Source: Limnohabitans curvus
Lineage (GTDB): Bacteria; Pseudomonadota; Gammaproteobacteria; Burkholderiales; Burkholderiaceae_C
Direction of reading: 5' to 3'
DNA: 64,000 nt
Assembly (NCBI RefSeq): GCF_003063475.1
Contig: NZ_NESP01000001.1
Coordinates: 372,001 to 436,000, forward strand
Shown: positions 8,019 through 18,700 of the stretch, one piece after another
Layout of the letters: every line of letters begins with the position of its first letter
Position numbering within the stretch: position 1 is the first letter of the stretch
Made by a program: the position numbers and the translations under genes
Notes under the pieces: generated by a model
Told to the model about the DNA's origin: nothing
The model's input: the letters and a program-made list of their open reading frames with translations, nothing else
Databases searched by the model: none

Positions 8019-9410
8019 TTAGTTGGGAGCTGCTGCCGAAGAGGCCTGCTCTAAGGCTTCCTTAAGCTCTTCAAACGCGGGCTTGTTCTGCATCACCAGC
8101 GCAAGGTTCAAACCAGTGCTGAGTTCAGCAAAGTGCATGAGGTTGTCGTTGGGCGTATTGTTCAGAAGTTGAGCCACCGCATCTTCTCCCACTGCTTCGT
8201 TCTGACCAGTAAATGCAGCAGCATTCATCAAAGGTTTCATGTGGTTGTAGAACTTGGCAATCATGGTTGCACTGGTTCGCACCTGGCTTTGAATTTGTTC
8301 AGCTGTCAGCCCTTTTGCCACCATCTGCGTAATGGCAAAGTGACGCAGGCTGTACAAGGTACGTTCCTCGCCAGTGGTTGGGCAATTGAGCATGTTTAAG
8401 TCTTCCAACAACTGCTTGAACTGAGCAATCAAGTGCACTGGCTGCACGCCATCACGAGCCCTGAAGATTCGCACCTCGTGCTTACCCTCCAAAACCTCGT
8501 AGATGGTCTTGTCCTGAAACTCTGGAGCCATTTGACGCAGCTTCTCCAAGTAAAGCCAGCAGCTACGATGCAATACAGCCCCCATAGGCTTGTTTTTCTT
8601 GACCGTCTTACCCTTTTGTATGTGCGCGTACAAAACGGGCTCTTCGCCTAGGTTATGGACTTCAATGTGACGCCACTCCAAGAACTCCATCTCAGTGCCT
8701 GGTCGCATGCCCGTGGCTGCGGCAAATGGCACGTAGACAGACAAGAGCTCTCGCAGATTACGAGTCCTACCCACTCGCCCCTCTTGAACCCACGCAGGCA
8801 GCTTTTCCAGAATCACTTCAATCTCTCTGGCTGAAAAGTCAGGCCTGCGTCCACCCTGCTCGCCTGTGTTCTTCAAAACTGGCTTTTGAAGGCTAGTCAT
8901 GTAGCCACGCTCAATTGCGTAATCAAAGACTAGGTTCAATGCGGCGTTGTGGTTTGCCTGTGCGCTGTGACTTAGTTCACGTCCTACCTTAACCCGCCGC
9001 CACTCACAAAATTCTGTGAATACGGTTTGATTGATGCGGTCAACGTTGTACCCACCAAAGAATGGGATCAAGTAGGTCTTAATCGAATTGATGTAATCGT
9101 TGTTGCTGCCACGCTTGGTCTTGTCTGCTGCGACCTTAATTTCCAAGTCACGCTGCACCACCTCAGCCACAGCCTTGAACTTCTTGGAAACTACTGGGTG
9201 TCCAGCCTTGGCCAGCACTTTGGCTTCGAACCACTGCTCTTCAGCCAACGCCTTGGCTTTATCTAAGTCAGCAGTACCCGTAGCCTTGCGAATCCACTTA
9301 CCAATGGCTTCAACTTTGAAGTGAGCTTGCCAGCGGTCACTATCAGGTCGGCGCACCAAACGAATCTCGTTTTCGCGCACAACTACGGTCTCAGGGCTTC
9401 TTTCCTTCAT
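8019..9410 (-). CDS. Tyrosine recombinase/phage-type integrase
   Basis: A 463-residue site-specific recombinase. The N-terminal arm-binding and SAM-like core-binding regions (about 15-170) precede the catalytic domain. Arg236 (TGMRPGTE), Arg356 (SLRHFA) and the nucleophile Tyr388 (KFYNHM) are visible. The usual box II histidine is a Tyr (353), and the LGH motif before the nucleophile is replaced by VRTS, so it is a divergent member. Some tRNA-targeting integrases vary in the same way. It starts about 140 bp from the 3' end of tRNA-Cys and reads away from it, as expected for an island integrase next to its attachment site. Confidence 0.85.
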   Translation of the reverse strand: MKERSPETVVVRENEIRLVRRPDSDRWQAHFKVEAIGKWIRKATGTADLDKAKALAEEQWFEAKVLAKAGHPVVSKKFKAVAEVVQRDLEIKVAADKTKRGSNNDYINSIKTYLIPFFGGYNVDRINQTVFTEFCEWRRVKVGRELSHSAQANHNAALNLVFDYAIERGYMTSLQKPVLKNTGEQGGRRPDFSAREIEVILEKLPAWVQEGRVGRTRNLRELLSVYVPFAAATGMRPGTEMEFLEWRHIEVHNLGEEPVLYAHIQKGKTVKKNKPMGAVLHRSCWLYLEKLRQMAPEFQDKTIYEVLEGKHEVRIFRARDGVQPVHLIAQFKQLLEDLNMLNCPTTGEERTLYSLRHFAITQMVAKGLTAEQIQSQVRTSATMIAKFYNHMKPLMNAAAFTGQNEAVGEDAVAQLLNNTPNDNLMHFAELSTGLNLALVMQNKPAFEELKEALEQASSAAAPN

Positions 9411-9492
9411 GTGTGCAGTTTACGGATCTTTGAGCAAAAGAGCAACCAAACGAACCGAATAAAACGTGCAATAACCGTGTAATGATTAAAAC

Positions 9493-9529
9493 AATAAAAA
9501 AGCACCTAGCTCGTGAGAGCTAAGTGCTT
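9493..9529 (-). terminator. intrinsic terminator after tRNA-Cys
   Basis: On the minus strand the stem AAGCAC-TAGCTC pairs with GAGCTA-GTGCTT (positions 9500-9529, one mismatched pair, 4-nt loop) and is followed by a T-rich run. It ends the tRNA-Gly/tRNA-Cys transcript. Confidence 0.8.
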
Positions 9530-9548
9530 GATTTATAAGGATAAATCC

Positions 9549-9622
9549 TGGAGGCGCGACCCAGAGTCGAACTGGGCTAAACGGATTTGCAATCCGGTGC
9601 ATAACCGCTTTGCTATCGCGCC
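9549..9622 (-). tRNA. tRNA-Cys(GCA)
   Basis: 74 nt. Acceptor GGCGCGA pairs with TCGCGCC, the anticodon loop TTGCAAT carries GCA, the T-arm has GTTCGACTC, and the CCA is encoded. It is the probable attachment site of the adjacent integrase. Confidence 0.95.
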
Positions 9623-9671
9623 ATCTGCTTTGACGAAAAAGGGAAGCATGGTGTGCTTCCCTTATCGAATG

Positions 9672-9747
9672 TGGAGCGGGAAACGAGGCTCGAACTCGCG
9701 ACCTCAACCTTGGCAAGGTTGCGCTCTACCAACTGAGCTATTCCCGC
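9672..9747 (-). tRNA. tRNA-Gly(GCC)
   Basis: 76 nt. Acceptor GCGGGAA, D-loop AGCTCAGTTGGTAGAGC, anticodon GCC in CTTGCCAAG, T-loop GTTCGAGCC, and encoded CCA. It lies 49 bp upstream of tRNA-Cys on the same strand, so they are likely co-transcribed. Confidence 0.95.
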
Positions 9748-9759
9748 ATAAGACGCATA

Positions 9760-9799
9760 TTCTAGCGCATTTTTCAGCCTGTTTAGGCATGCGCTAGAA
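9760..9799. other. nested hairpin between lon and tRNA-Gly
   Basis: A perfect 11-bp inverted repeat, TTCTAGCGCAT (9760-9770) and ATGCGCTAGAA (9789-9799), encloses a second small stem (AGCC/GGCT-like with 4-nt loop). There is no T-run on either strand. It begins six bases beyond the lon stop, so it could protect or process the lon 3' end. Confidence 0.5.
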
Positions 9800-9804
9800 A
9801 AATC

Positions 9805-12222
9805 TTAATGTTTGATCGCTTCGGCTTTGACACCCGCAACAGCTGCAGGTGTTGCAGCAACGACAGGCACTTCGTCTGGCAACGGCGTGGGCATTTTCTC
9901 AAGCGCGATTTCCAGCACTTTGTCGATCCAACGCACTGGCACGATTTCCAAACCGTTCTTCACGTTCTCTGGAATCTCTTGCAAGTCTTTAACGTTTTCT
10001 TCTGGAATCAACACAGTCTTGATGCCACCGCGCAGTGCTGCCAACAGCTTCTCTTTCAAGCCGCCAATGGCTGTGACTTCGCCACGCAAGGTAATCTCAC
10101 CCGTCATGGCCACATCCGCACGCACAGGGATGCCTGTCAGGGCGGAGACCAAGGCTGTGGTCATGGCAGCACCCGCACTGGGACCGTCTTTAGGCGTCGC
10201 GCCATCGGGCACGTGGATATGGATGTCACGCTTTTCGAGCAACTCTTCCGAGATACCCAAACGACGTGCACGGCTGCGCACCACAGTGCGAGCTGCTTCG
10301 ACAGACTCTTTCATCACATCGCCAAGTGAACCCGTACGCGTGATGGTGCCCTTGCCAATCATGATGGCAGCCTCAATGGTGAGCAAATCGCCCCCCACTT
10401 CGGTCCAAGCCAAGCCTACGACTTGACCCACTTGGTTATCGGCCTCAGCACGGCCGTAGGTGTACTTGCGCACGCCAAGGAAGTCGGGCAAGTTATCTGC
10501 GGTCACCTTGACCTGTGGCGTCATTTGCTTGAGCAGCAAAGCCTTGACCACCTTGCGGCAAATCTTGGACATTTCACGCTCTAACGAGCGCACGCCAGCT
10601 TCACGCGTGTAGTAGCGCACGATGTCGCGCACAGCCGCTTCGTCCACTGAGAGCTCAAAATCTTTCACGCCATTGTTTTTCATTTGCTTGGGCAGCAAAT
10701 ACTTCATGGCGATGTGTGTTTTTTCGTCTTCGGTATAGCCCGACAAACGAATCACTTCCATGCGGTCCAGCAAAGCTGGTGGGATGTTCATCGAGTTCGA
10801 GGTGGCCACAAACATCACATCGCTCAAGTCGTAATCGACCTCCACATAGTGATCGGCGAATTTGTTGTTTTGTTCGGGGTCCAACACCTCCAACAAAGCA
10901 CTGGAAGGGTCGCCACGCGAGTCCATACCGAGCTTGTCAATTTCATCAAGCAAGAACAAGGGGTTACGCGTGCCGACCTTGGTCAAGCTTTGCAGCACCT
11001 TGCCTGGCATCGCGCCAATGTAGGTGCGACGGTGGCCACGAATCTCAGCTTCGTCACGCATACCACCCAAGGCCATGCGCACGTACTTGCGCCCTGTGGC
11101 TTTGGCAATGGATTGACCGAGCGAAGTTTTACCCACGCCAGGAGGCCCCACCAAACACAAGATAGGCGCTTTCACCTTGTCCACTCGCTGTTGCACTGCG
11201 AGGTATTCCAAGATGCGGTCTTTGACCTTGTCAAGGCCGTAATGGTCTTCGTTCAACACGTCTTCGGCATTGCCGAGGTCGTGTTTGATTTTGGTTTTTT
11301 TATTCCAAGGCAAGCCCACCAACACATCAAGGAAGTTGCGCACCACGGTGGCTTCGGCTGACATGGGTGACATGAGCTTGAGCTTCTTCAACTCAGCTTC
11401 TGCCTTCTTGCGGGCCTCTTGAGGCATACGCGCGGCTTTGATCTTTTTCTCGATCTCTTCAATGTCCGCGCCCTCTTCGCCTTCGCCCAGTTCTTTCTGG
11501 ATGGCCTTGACCTGCTCGTTCAGGTAGAAGTCGCGTTGGTTTTTTTCCATTTGGCGCTTCACGCGGCCACGGATTTTTTTGTCAACGTTGAGGATTTCAA
11601 CCTCACGCTCGATTTGCTCAAACAGGTTCGTCAAACGGTCGCGCACGGGCGACAAGTCCAACACCACTTGTTTGCTCTCAAGCTTCAAGGGCAAGTGCGC
11701 GGCAATGGTGTCTGCCAAACGGCCAGCATCATCGATGCTGGCAATCGAAGTGAGAATTTCAGGTGGGATCTTTTTGTTCAGTTTGACGTATTGGTCAAAC
11801 TGCTGCATCACGGCACGGCGCAAGGCCTCGACTTCGCTGCCAGCTTCGGCGGGCAAGACTTCGATGGGCGTGACATGGGCTGTGAAGTGAGATTCACCAT
11901 CTTCAATGCCATCCACCTTGGCGCGCTGTTGGCCCTCGACCAACACCTTCACGGTGCCGTCAGGCAACTTGAGCATTTGCAAAATGGTGGAGATGCAACC
12001 AACTTCAAACATGTCGGTCACAGCAGGCTCATCTTTGGCCGCGGCCTTTTGGGCCACCAACATGATGCGCCGCTCTGCAGCCATCGCCGCCTCTAGCGCT
12101 TTGATGCTCTTAGGACGTCCCACAAACAAGGGGATGACCATGTGCGGAAAGACCACCACATCGCGCAACGGCAACAAGGGCAGCTCAAGAGGGGTCGCGG
12201 GGAGTAAGGGTTGTCCAGACAT
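9805..12222 (-). CDS. lon: Lon ATP-dependent protease
   Basis: An 805-residue cytoplasmic AAA+ serine protease that degrades misfolded and regulatory proteins. The N-terminal substrate-binding domain begins PLLPLRDVVVFPHMVIPLF. Walker A GPPGVGKTS is near residue 357, and the protease domain has the catalytic Ser in DGPSAGAAM near residue 680 plus a downstream Lys. The start at 12222 is chosen because AGGAAGG lies just upstream; an ATG 39 bp earlier has no such site. The C-terminal tail is Ala/Pro/Val-rich. It is last in the tig-clpP-clpX-lon series. Length is close to the 784 residues of E. coli Lon. Confidence 0.97.
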   Translation of the reverse strand: MSGQPLLPATPLELPLLPLRDVVVFPHMVIPLFVGRPKSIKALEAAMAAERRIMLVAQKAAAKDEPAVTDMFEVGCISTILQMLKLPDGTVKVLVEGQQRAKVDGIEDGESHFTAHVTPIEVLPAEAGSEVEALRRAVMQQFDQYVKLNKKIPPEILTSIASIDDAGRLADTIAAHLPLKLESKQVVLDLSPVRDRLTNLFEQIEREVEILNVDKKIRGRVKRQMEKNQRDFYLNEQVKAIQKELGEGEEGADIEEIEKKIKAARMPQEARKKAEAELKKLKLMSPMSAEATVVRNFLDVLVGLPWNKKTKIKHDLGNAEDVLNEDHYGLDKVKDRILEYLAVQQRVDKVKAPILCLVGPPGVGKTSLGQSIAKATGRKYVRMALGGMRDEAEIRGHRRTYIGAMPGKVLQSLTKVGTRNPLFLLDEIDKLGMDSRGDPSSALLEVLDPEQNNKFADHYVEVDYDLSDVMFVATSNSMNIPPALLDRMEVIRLSGYTEDEKTHIAMKYLLPKQMKNNGVKDFELSVDEAAVRDIVRYYTREAGVRSLEREMSKICRKVVKALLLKQMTPQVKVTADNLPDFLGVRKYTYGRAEADNQVGQVVGLAWTEVGGDLLTIEAAIMIGKGTITRTGSLGDVMKESVEAARTVVRSRARRLGISEELLEKRDIHIHVPDGATPKDGPSAGAAMTTALVSALTGIPVRADVAMTGEITLRGEVTAIGGLKEKLLAALRGGIKTVLIPEENVKDLQEIPENVKNGLEIVPVRWIDKVLEIALEKMPTPLPDEVPVVAATPAAVAGVKAEAIKH

Positions 12223-12278
12223 GGTCAGCCTTCCTGTAAAAAAGGGACGCGTGCTAGGCACCGTCCCCGAGTGAATCT

Positions 12279-13544
12279 TTAAGCTTTCTTGGCAGCTTCT
12301 CGGTACACCAGCAAAGGTGGCTTGTTCTCGTCAATGGTGGCCTCTTCAACCACCACCTTTTCGACATTGGGCGAATTGGGTAATTCGTACATGGTGTCGA
12401 TCAGCGATTGTTCAAGGATAGACCGTAAACCACGTGCACCTGTTTTGCGCGCCAACGCTTTTTTGGCAATCGCACGCAAGGCTGCAGGGCGAATTTCGAG
12501 CTCAGCACCTTCCATAGCCAAGAGCTTGCTGTATTGCTTGACCAAAGCGTTCTTTGGCTCGGTCAAGATTTGTACCAAAGCGTCTTCGGTCAATTCGGCC
12601 AAGGTAGCAACCACAGGCATACGGCCCACGAGTTCAGGAATCAAGCCAAACTTGATGATGTCAGCGGGTTCAACCTCGCCAAACACTTCAGACAAGCTGC
12701 GTGACTCTTTGCTCTTGACGGTTGCGCCAAAGCCAATGCCAGAGGCTTCTGTGCGGTTTTCAATGACTTTCTCAAGCCCAGCAAACGCGCCGCCGCAAAT
12801 GAACAAGATGTTGGTCGTGTCAATTTGCAAGAAATCTTGGTTGGGGTGCTTGCGGCCACCTTGGGGTGGAATGCTCGCCATCGTGCCTTCAATCAGCTTG
12901 AGCAAGGCTTGTTGCACGCCCTCACCCGACACATCGCGGGTGATGGAGGGGTTGTCAGACTTGCGTGAAATCTTGTCGATTTCGTCGATGTAGACGATGC
13001 CGCGCTGTGCGCGCTCCACGTCGTATTCGCAGGTTTGCAACAGCTTTTGAATGATGTTCTCAACGTCCTCACCCACATAACCGGCTTCGGTCAGGGTGGT
13101 GGCGTCGGCCATGACGAAAGGCACATTCAACATGCGCGCCATGGTTTGGGCCAACAAAGTTTTGCCAGAGCCTGTGGGACCAATCAACAAGATGTTGCTC
13201 TTGGTCAGCTCAACATCGTCTTTCTTGGACGACTCTTTGTGCTTCAAGCGTTTGTAGTGGTTGTACACCGCCACAGCCAGCGTACGTTTGGCCGGCTCTT
13301 GGCCAATCACGTAGTTGTCGAGATTGGCTTTGATTTCCGCAGGCGTGGGCAGGTCGCTGCCCTTTTCTTTTGCGGCTTCTAGGCCTGGCAACTCGTCACG
13401 GATGATTTCATTGCACAAGTCAATGCACTCGTCGCAAATGAAGACCGAAGGGCCTGCGATGAGTTTTTTGACTTCGTGCTGGCTCTTACCGCAGAAGGTG
13501 CAGTACAGCGTTTTCTCGCCAGAAGCGCTTTTTTTATCAACCAT
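12279..13544 (-). CDS. clpX: ClpX ATPase, specificity subunit of ClpXP
   Basis: 421 residues. The N-terminal zinc-binding domain has Cys15, Cys18, Cys37 and Cys40. The AAA+ domain has Walker A GPTGSGKT near residue 120 and Walker [11 protein letters not shown]. ClpX unfolds tagged substrates and feeds them to the ClpP tetradecamer. It lies 35 bp after clpP and 56 bp before lon, same strand, so one transcription unit is likely. Length is normal for the family. Confidence 0.98.
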   Translation of the reverse strand: MVDKKSASGEKTLYCTFCGKSQHEVKKLIAGPSVFICDECIDLCNEIIRDELPGLEAAKEKGSDLPTPAEIKANLDNYVIGQEPAKRTLAVAVYNHYKRLKHKESSKKDDVELTKSNILLIGPTGSGKTLLAQTMARMLNVPFVMADATTLTEAGYVGEDVENIIQKLLQTCEYDVERAQRGIVYIDEIDKISRKSDNPSITRDVSGEGVQQALLKLIEGTMASIPPQGGRKHPNQDFLQIDTTNILFICGGAFAGLEKVIENRTEASGIGFGATVKSKESRSLSEVFGEVEPADIIKFGLIPELVGRMPVVATLAELTEDALVQILTEPKNALVKQYSKLLAMEGAELEIRPAALRAIAKKALARKTGARGLRSILEQSLIDTMYELPNSPNVEKVVVEEATIDENKPPLLVYREAAKKA

Positions 13545-13579
13545 GTCGTGCTTATGTTCGTGTGTGCGTTGTCTGTCGT

Positions 13580-14188
13580 TTAGCCGCGCTTGCTGATCAC
13601 TTGATCAATCAAACCGTACTCTTTGGACTCGTCGGCACTCAGATAGTAATCGCGTTCGGTATCGCGCTCGATTTTCTCAAGCGGCTGGCCGGTACGCTCA
13701 GCCAAGATGCGGTTCAATTGGTCGCGTGTCTTCAAGATTTCACGGGCGTGAATCTCGATTTCTGTGGCTTGGCCACGAGTACCGCCCAAAGGCTGGTGAA
13801 TCATGACCTTGGAGTTAGGCAAAGCAAAGCGCTTGCCCTTCTCGCCCGCTGCCAACAAGAACGCACCCATGCTGGCGGCCATGCCGATACACAGCGTGGA
13901 CACATGAGGCTTGATGAAGTTCATGGTGTCGAACACCGACATACCCGCACTCACCGAGCCGCCGGGGGAGTTGATGTAGAGCGAGATGTCCTTATCGGGG
14001 TTCTCGCTCTCAAGGAACAACAATTGCGCCACCACCAAGTTGGCGGTTTGGTCGTTGACTTCGCCCACCAAGAAGATCACGCGCTCTTTGAGCAAACGTG
14101 AATAGATGTCGTAAGACCGCTCGCCGCGGCCCGACTGCTCAATGACCATGGGGACCATGCCCAAGGCTTGTGTATCCAGTGCGCTCAT
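13580..14188 (-). CDS. clpP: ClpP protease proteolytic subunit
   Basis: 202 residues. The catalytic triad is visible as Ser106 (MAASMGAF), His131 (MIHQP) and the Asp of the RDTERD motif near 176-180. SPGGSVSAG forms the oxyanion region. It assembles as two heptameric rings with ClpX or ClpA. It sits between tig and clpX, the standard arrangement, which couples chaperoning at the ribosome with degradation. Confidence 0.98.
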   Translation of the reverse strand: MSALDTQALGMVPMVIEQSGRGERSYDIYSRLLKERVIFLVGEVNDQTANLVVAQLLFLESENPDKDISLYINSPGGSVSAGMSVFDTMNFIKPHVSTLCIGMAASMGAFLLAAGEKGKRFALPNSKVMIHQPLGGTRGQATEIEIHAREILKTRDQLNRILAERTGQPLEKIERDTERDYYLSADESKEYGLIDQVISKRG

Positions 14189-14208
14189 GTTGTTTCCTTG
14201 TAGGAGGA

Positions 14209-15519
14209 TCAGGCTTGACCCATCAATTCGTCGAATGAAATCGCTTTGGCGGTGACCTTAGCTTTAGACAAGATGAAGTCAGTCACGTTGTCTTCAATGA
14301 CGATGGCTTCAACTTCGCCCAAACGGCTCATGTCGCTGTAGTACCAACGCACCACATCGGCGGGCTTCTCGTAGCTAGAGGCCAGTTCTTCGATGTGCGC
14401 TTTGATTTGCTCAGCGGTGGCTTGCAAGTTGTTGGCGCGCACCAAATCAGCCACCACCAAGCCCATGCGCACGCGCTTTTCAGCTTGTGGGCGGAACACG
14501 TCGTCAGGGATTGGGGCTTTGTCCGCGTCTTTGATGCCACGGGCCTTGAGGTCAGCGCGAGCGCCTTCGACCATGCGGTCGAGTTCAGCTTGCACGCTGG
14601 CGTTTGGCAGGTCGAGTTCAGCTTTGGTCGCCACAGCGTCCAAAGCGGCTTGCTTGTTGCGTCCCAACAAACGGAACTTCACTTCGCGTTCCAAGTTTTT
14701 CTTGATGTCAGCGCGCAAGCCTGCCACGGTGGCTTCGGCCACGCCCAAAGACTTGGCCAATTCGTCGGTCACTTCTGGCAAGTGAGCGGCTTCGACTTTC
14801 TTCAAAGTCACCAAGAAATCGGATTGTTTGCCGGCCACGTCTTTGCCGTGGTAGTCAGCGGGGAAGCTCAGGGGGAAAGTCTTGCTTTCGCCTGACTTCA
14901 TGCCGCGCACAGCATCTTCAAACTCTTTGAGCATCTGGCCTTCGCCGAGCAAGAACTGGAAGTCTTCGGCTTTGCCGCCTTGGAATGGCTCGCCGTCAAT
15001 CTTGCCTTCGAAGTCGATGGTCACGCGGTCGCTGTCTTGAGCGGCACCGTCCAAGCCACGTTGGGCGAAGGTGCGGCGTTGCTTGCGCAAGATGTCGATG
15101 GTTTTGTCGATGGCAGCGTCCGTCACTTCGGCAGACACGGTTTCAACGTCAACACCGGCCATGTCAGCAAACTTCACTTCTGGGTACACCTCGAAGATGG
15201 CTTCGAATTGCATTTCACCTTCAGGCGCACCTTCTTTTTCAGTGATGCGGGGTTGGCCAGCAACGCGCAATTTGGCTTCGTTGGTCGCCAATTGGAATGC
15301 TTCGCCCACTTTGTCGTTCATCACTTCGAACTGGGTGGAGTAGCCGTAGCGCTGAGCCACGATGTTCATCGGCACTTTGCCTGGACGGAAACCGTCAATC
15401 TTGACTTGGCGTGCCACGCGCTTCAAACGCACGTCCACTTCCTTGGTGATGATGTCCACAGGCAACGACAAGGTGATCTTGCGTTCCAATTTTTCCAAAG
15501 TTTCAACAGTCACGGCCAT
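14209..15519 (-). CDS. tig: Trigger factor, ribosome-associated chaperone and prolyl isomerase
   Basis: 436 residues. The N-terminal ribosome-binding domain holds the signature GFRPGKVP (about 44-51), the central FKBP-type domain starts around [16 protein letters not shown], and a helical C-terminal domain follows. It binds at the exit tunnel and shields nascent chains. It starts the tig-clpP-clpX-lon unit with a clear TTAGGAG ribosome-binding site before the ATG. Length matches the E. coli protein (432). Confidence 0.97.
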   Translation of the reverse strand: MAVTVETLEKLERKITLSLPVDIITKEVDVRLKRVARQVKIDGFRPGKVPMNIVAQRYGYSTQFEVMNDKVGEAFQLATNEAKLRVAGQPRITEKEGAPEGEMQFEAIFEVYPEVKFADMAGVDVETVSAEVTDAAIDKTIDILRKQRRTFAQRGLDGAAQDSDRVTIDFEGKIDGEPFQGGKAEDFQFLLGEGQMLKEFEDAVRGMKSGESKTFPLSFPADYHGKDVAGKQSDFLVTLKKVEAAHLPEVTDELAKSLGVAEATVAGLRADIKKNLEREVKFRLLGRNKQAALDAVATKAELDLPNASVQAELDRMVEGARADLKARGIKDADKAPIPDDVFRPQAEKRVRMGLVVADLVRANNLQATAEQIKAHIEELASSYEKPADVVRWYYSDMSRLGEVEAIVIEDNVTDFILSKAKVTAKAISFDELMGQA

Positions 15520-15548
15520 GTGGTTTCTCCTAAATTGGCATGGTCAGC

Positions 15549-15566
15549 AGCGGCCTTGCGGCCGCT
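15549..15566. other. strong GC hairpin between tRNA-Leu and tig
   Basis: AGCGGCC (15549-15555) and GGCCGCT (15560-15566) form a perfect 7-bp stem with a 4-nt loop. No T-run follows on the minus strand, so read-through from tRNA-Leu into tig is possible. The hairpin may mark the end of the tRNA precursor. Confidence 0.5.
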
Positions 15567-15580
15567 TGCTATCAATCAAA

Positions 15581-15667
15581 TGGTGCGCGGGGCGGGACTC
15601 GAACCCGCACATCCTTGCGGACGTCAGGACCTAAACCTGGTGCGTCTACCAATTTCGCCACCCGCGC
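15581..15667 (-). tRNA. tRNA-Leu(TAG)
   Basis: 87 nt with the long variable arm of class II tRNAs (ACGTCCGCAAGGATGT). The acceptor GCGCGGG pairs with CCCGCGC, the anticodon TAG sits in GGTTTAGGT, and the CCA is encoded. It lies upstream of tig on the same strand. Confidence 0.95.
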
Positions 15668-15671
15668 GGGT

Positions 15672-15708
15672 TTCTAAATAACAACGGGTGGTCAGGGTAG
15701 ACCACCCG
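15672..15708 (-). terminator. probable intrinsic terminator of the efflux operon
   Basis: Perfect 9-bp stem CGGGTGGTC (15685-15693) and GACCACCCG (15700-15708) with a 6-nt loop, followed on the minus strand by a T-rich stretch. It begins about 12 bp beyond the RND gene stop. Confidence 0.7.
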
Positions 15709-15719
15709 CTTGAAATCGG

Positions 15720-18700
15720 TCAGCCTTGCATTTTAGACGGCTTTTCGACCTTAAACCACGCCGCGTACATAGCGGGCAAGGCAAGCAGCGTCAAGACGGT
15801 GGCCACCATCAAGCCGCCCATGATCGCGACAGCCATCGGGCCCCAAAACACGCTGCGTGTGAGCGGGATCATGGCCAACACCGCCGCCGCTGCCGTGAGC
15901 ACGATGGGACGCAAGCGTCGCACAGCGGACTCGACAATCGCCTCCCAGGCGGGCACGCCGCTGGCACGGTCTTGCTCAATTTGGTCAATCAGGATGACCG
16001 AATTGCGCTGGATCATGCCCATCAAGGCAATCACGCCGAGCAAAGCCACGAAACCAAATGGGCGGTTCAGCGCCAGCAAAGCACCGGCCACGCCAGCCAA
16101 ACCCAACGGGCCGGTCAAAAACACCAACATGGCACGGCTAAAGCTGTGCAACTGAAGCATCAGCAAAGTAAAGGTGATGAACAACATCACCGGCATGCCT
16201 GCCGAGATAGAGCTAGAACCTTTAGAGCTTTCCTCCACCGCGCCCGCCACTTCAATGCGGTATGACTGGGTGTCGGTCTCCATCCACTTGGCTTCCAGCT
16301 TCTTCAGGTCTGGCAGCAGTTGCTGCGTGACCGTGGCGCCTTGCAGGCCTTCAATGATGTCGCATTGCACAGTGATGGCGTATTCACGGCCTTCACGCCA
16401 CATCACGCCCGGCTCCCAAGAAAACACGGGTTTCACAATTTGCGTGGCCGGAATCATGCGGCCTGATGCGGTGGGGATGTAGGCATTGGTCAAGTCACTG
16501 ATGGCATCACGCTCATTGAGGGGTTGACGCAGCACGATGTCGATGAGCTTGTTGTCCTCGCGGAACTGCTCCACGGTCGAGCCCACCAACAAGGTGCGCA
16601 TGGCCTGTGCAATGGATTGACTGGTCACACCCAAGGCACGCGCTTTGGCTTGGTCCACCTCCAAGCGCACGACTTTGACCGCTTCGTTCCAGTTGTCGTT
16701 GACACCACGCGTGGATGAGCTGGCACGCATTTGCGCCTTCACCTCATCGGCGCGTGCTCGCAAGACTTTGGGATCAGGCCCGACCACGCGGAACTGCACG
16801 GGGTATGGCACAGGTGGGCCATTGGGCAATAGCTTCACACGCGCACGGGCTTCTGGAAATTCTTGCGCCAGCATGGCAGGCAAAGCCAAACGCAACGACT
16901 CGCGGCGCTCCAAGCTCTCGGGTATCACCACAATTTGCGACACATTGCTCTGCGGAAACACCTGGTCCAGCGGCAGGTAAAAACGCGGCAGACCCGAGCC
17001 AATCCATGTGCTGACCGTTTTCACGCCCTGCTCTTTGAGTAAACGCTGCTCCACGGCCTGCGTGACAGCCTCGTTGGCTTTGAACGCCGTGCCTTCAGGA
17101 AACCACAAGTCCACCAAAATTTCAGGGCGGCTAGAGTCTGGGAAGAACTGCTGCTGCACACGCCCCATGCCCACCAAGCCCAACACGAAAATCAGCAAAG
17201 TGATGCCAATCGCCTTCCAGCGGTATTCCACGCACCAAGTCACTGCTGTGCGAAAGTGGCGGTAGAACGGGCCATCAAACAGCTCGTGTTCACCTCCGTG
17301 CTCGCCATGGGGTTTGACCTGCAACAGCAAAGTGCCCAAATACGGCACAAAGTACACCGACACCCACCAGCTCAGCACCAGCGCAATCACCGTCACCGCA
17401 AAGATGGCAAAGGTGTATTCACCCACCGTGGACTTGGCCATGCCAATCGGCAAAAAGCCTGCTGCGGTGATGAGCGTGCCCGTCAACATGGGCATGGCAG
17501 TCACTTCATATGCAAAGGTGGCGGCACGCACGCGGTCGTAGCCCTCTTCCATTTTGCGCACCATCATCTCGACAGCGATGATGGCGTCGTCCACCAACAA
17601 CCCCAACGCAATGATGAGCGACCCCAGCGAAATTTTGTGCAGGCCAATGCCCCAATAGTTCATGGCCAAGAACGTCATGGCCAACACCAACGGAATCGTG
17701 ATCGCCACCACCAGGCCTGGGCGCATGTCCACATACCAACCGTAGCGTCCGCCTTTGTGCAAACCCAAGGCCACGAAGCTGACCAACAACACAATCAACA
17801 CCGCTTCAATCAGCACTCGCACAAACTCACCCACCGACTTTTCAACGGCTTTGGGTTGGTCTTGCACCTGCACCAAACTCACGCCGATGGGCAATGTTTT
17901 CTCAATGCGTGCCGTCGCGACCTCTAATGATTTACCCAGCGCAATGATGTCACCGCCTTTGGCCATCGAGACGCCCAATGCAATGACAGGCTTGCCTTGG
18001 TGATGAACCTTGACGGTGGCTGGTTCTACATAGCCGCGAGTAACAGTGGCAATGTCACCCAGCTTGAGTTGCTGGCCCGAACTGCCGCGAATGGGCATGG
18101 CACGCAACTGAGCTTCGGTTTCAAACTGGCCACCGATGCGCACTTGCAGCACATCCAGCGGCGCTTGCACGCTGCCCGCGTTTTCTACCGCGTTTTCTTG
18201 GCTGAGTTGCGCCAAGACCGCGCCCACATCGAGACCGAGTTGAACCAAGCGCTTTTGTGGAATTTCAATGAAGATTTTTTCGTCTTGCACACCAAACTGC
18301 TCGACCTTGGCCACATCGGGCACACGCAGCAGTTGCTGACGCACATCGTCGGCAAACTTCTTCACCTCTGCAGGGGTGAAGCCAGGGGCGTCAAGCGCAT
18401 AGATCACGCCATACACGTCACCAAAATCATCGTTGAAAAACGGCCCTTGAACGCCTGGCGGCAAGGTGTAGCGCATGTCGCCAATCTTCTTGCGCACCGC
18501 GTACCAAACACCAGGCACATCGCTGGGTTTAGCGGCATCTTTTAGTTGAAAAATAATTTGCGATTCACCTGGCTTGGAATAGCTGCGAATCTTGTCGGCA
18601 TGCGGCACCTCTTGCAACGTGCGCTCAAGCTTATCCGTGACTTGCTCGGCTACTTGTTGTGCGGTTGCGCCTGGCCAATACGTGCGCACCACCATGGCGC

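Larger units (their letters stand above)
1..9548. mobile_element. putative genomic island (tRNA-Cys end), left boundary outside the window
   Basis: This stretch is visibly AT-richer than everything to the right of the tRNA genes. It carries a catabolic operon, orphan transporter components and IclR regulators. It ends with a tyrosine recombinase whose start lies about 140 bp from the 3' end of tRNA-Cys, the usual attachment position for this recombinase type. I looked for a second copy of the tRNA-Cys 3' segment inside 1-9400 and found none, so either the far attachment site is beyond position 1 or only a smaller piece (about 7.2-9.5 kb) is mobile. The extent is inference. Confidence 0.5.

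Noticed and set aside
10684..11361. Long His/Gln-rich frames opposite lon, and similar ones opposite clpX, tig and cysS
   Set aside because: All are complements of conserved genes, with compositions typical of antisense frames.
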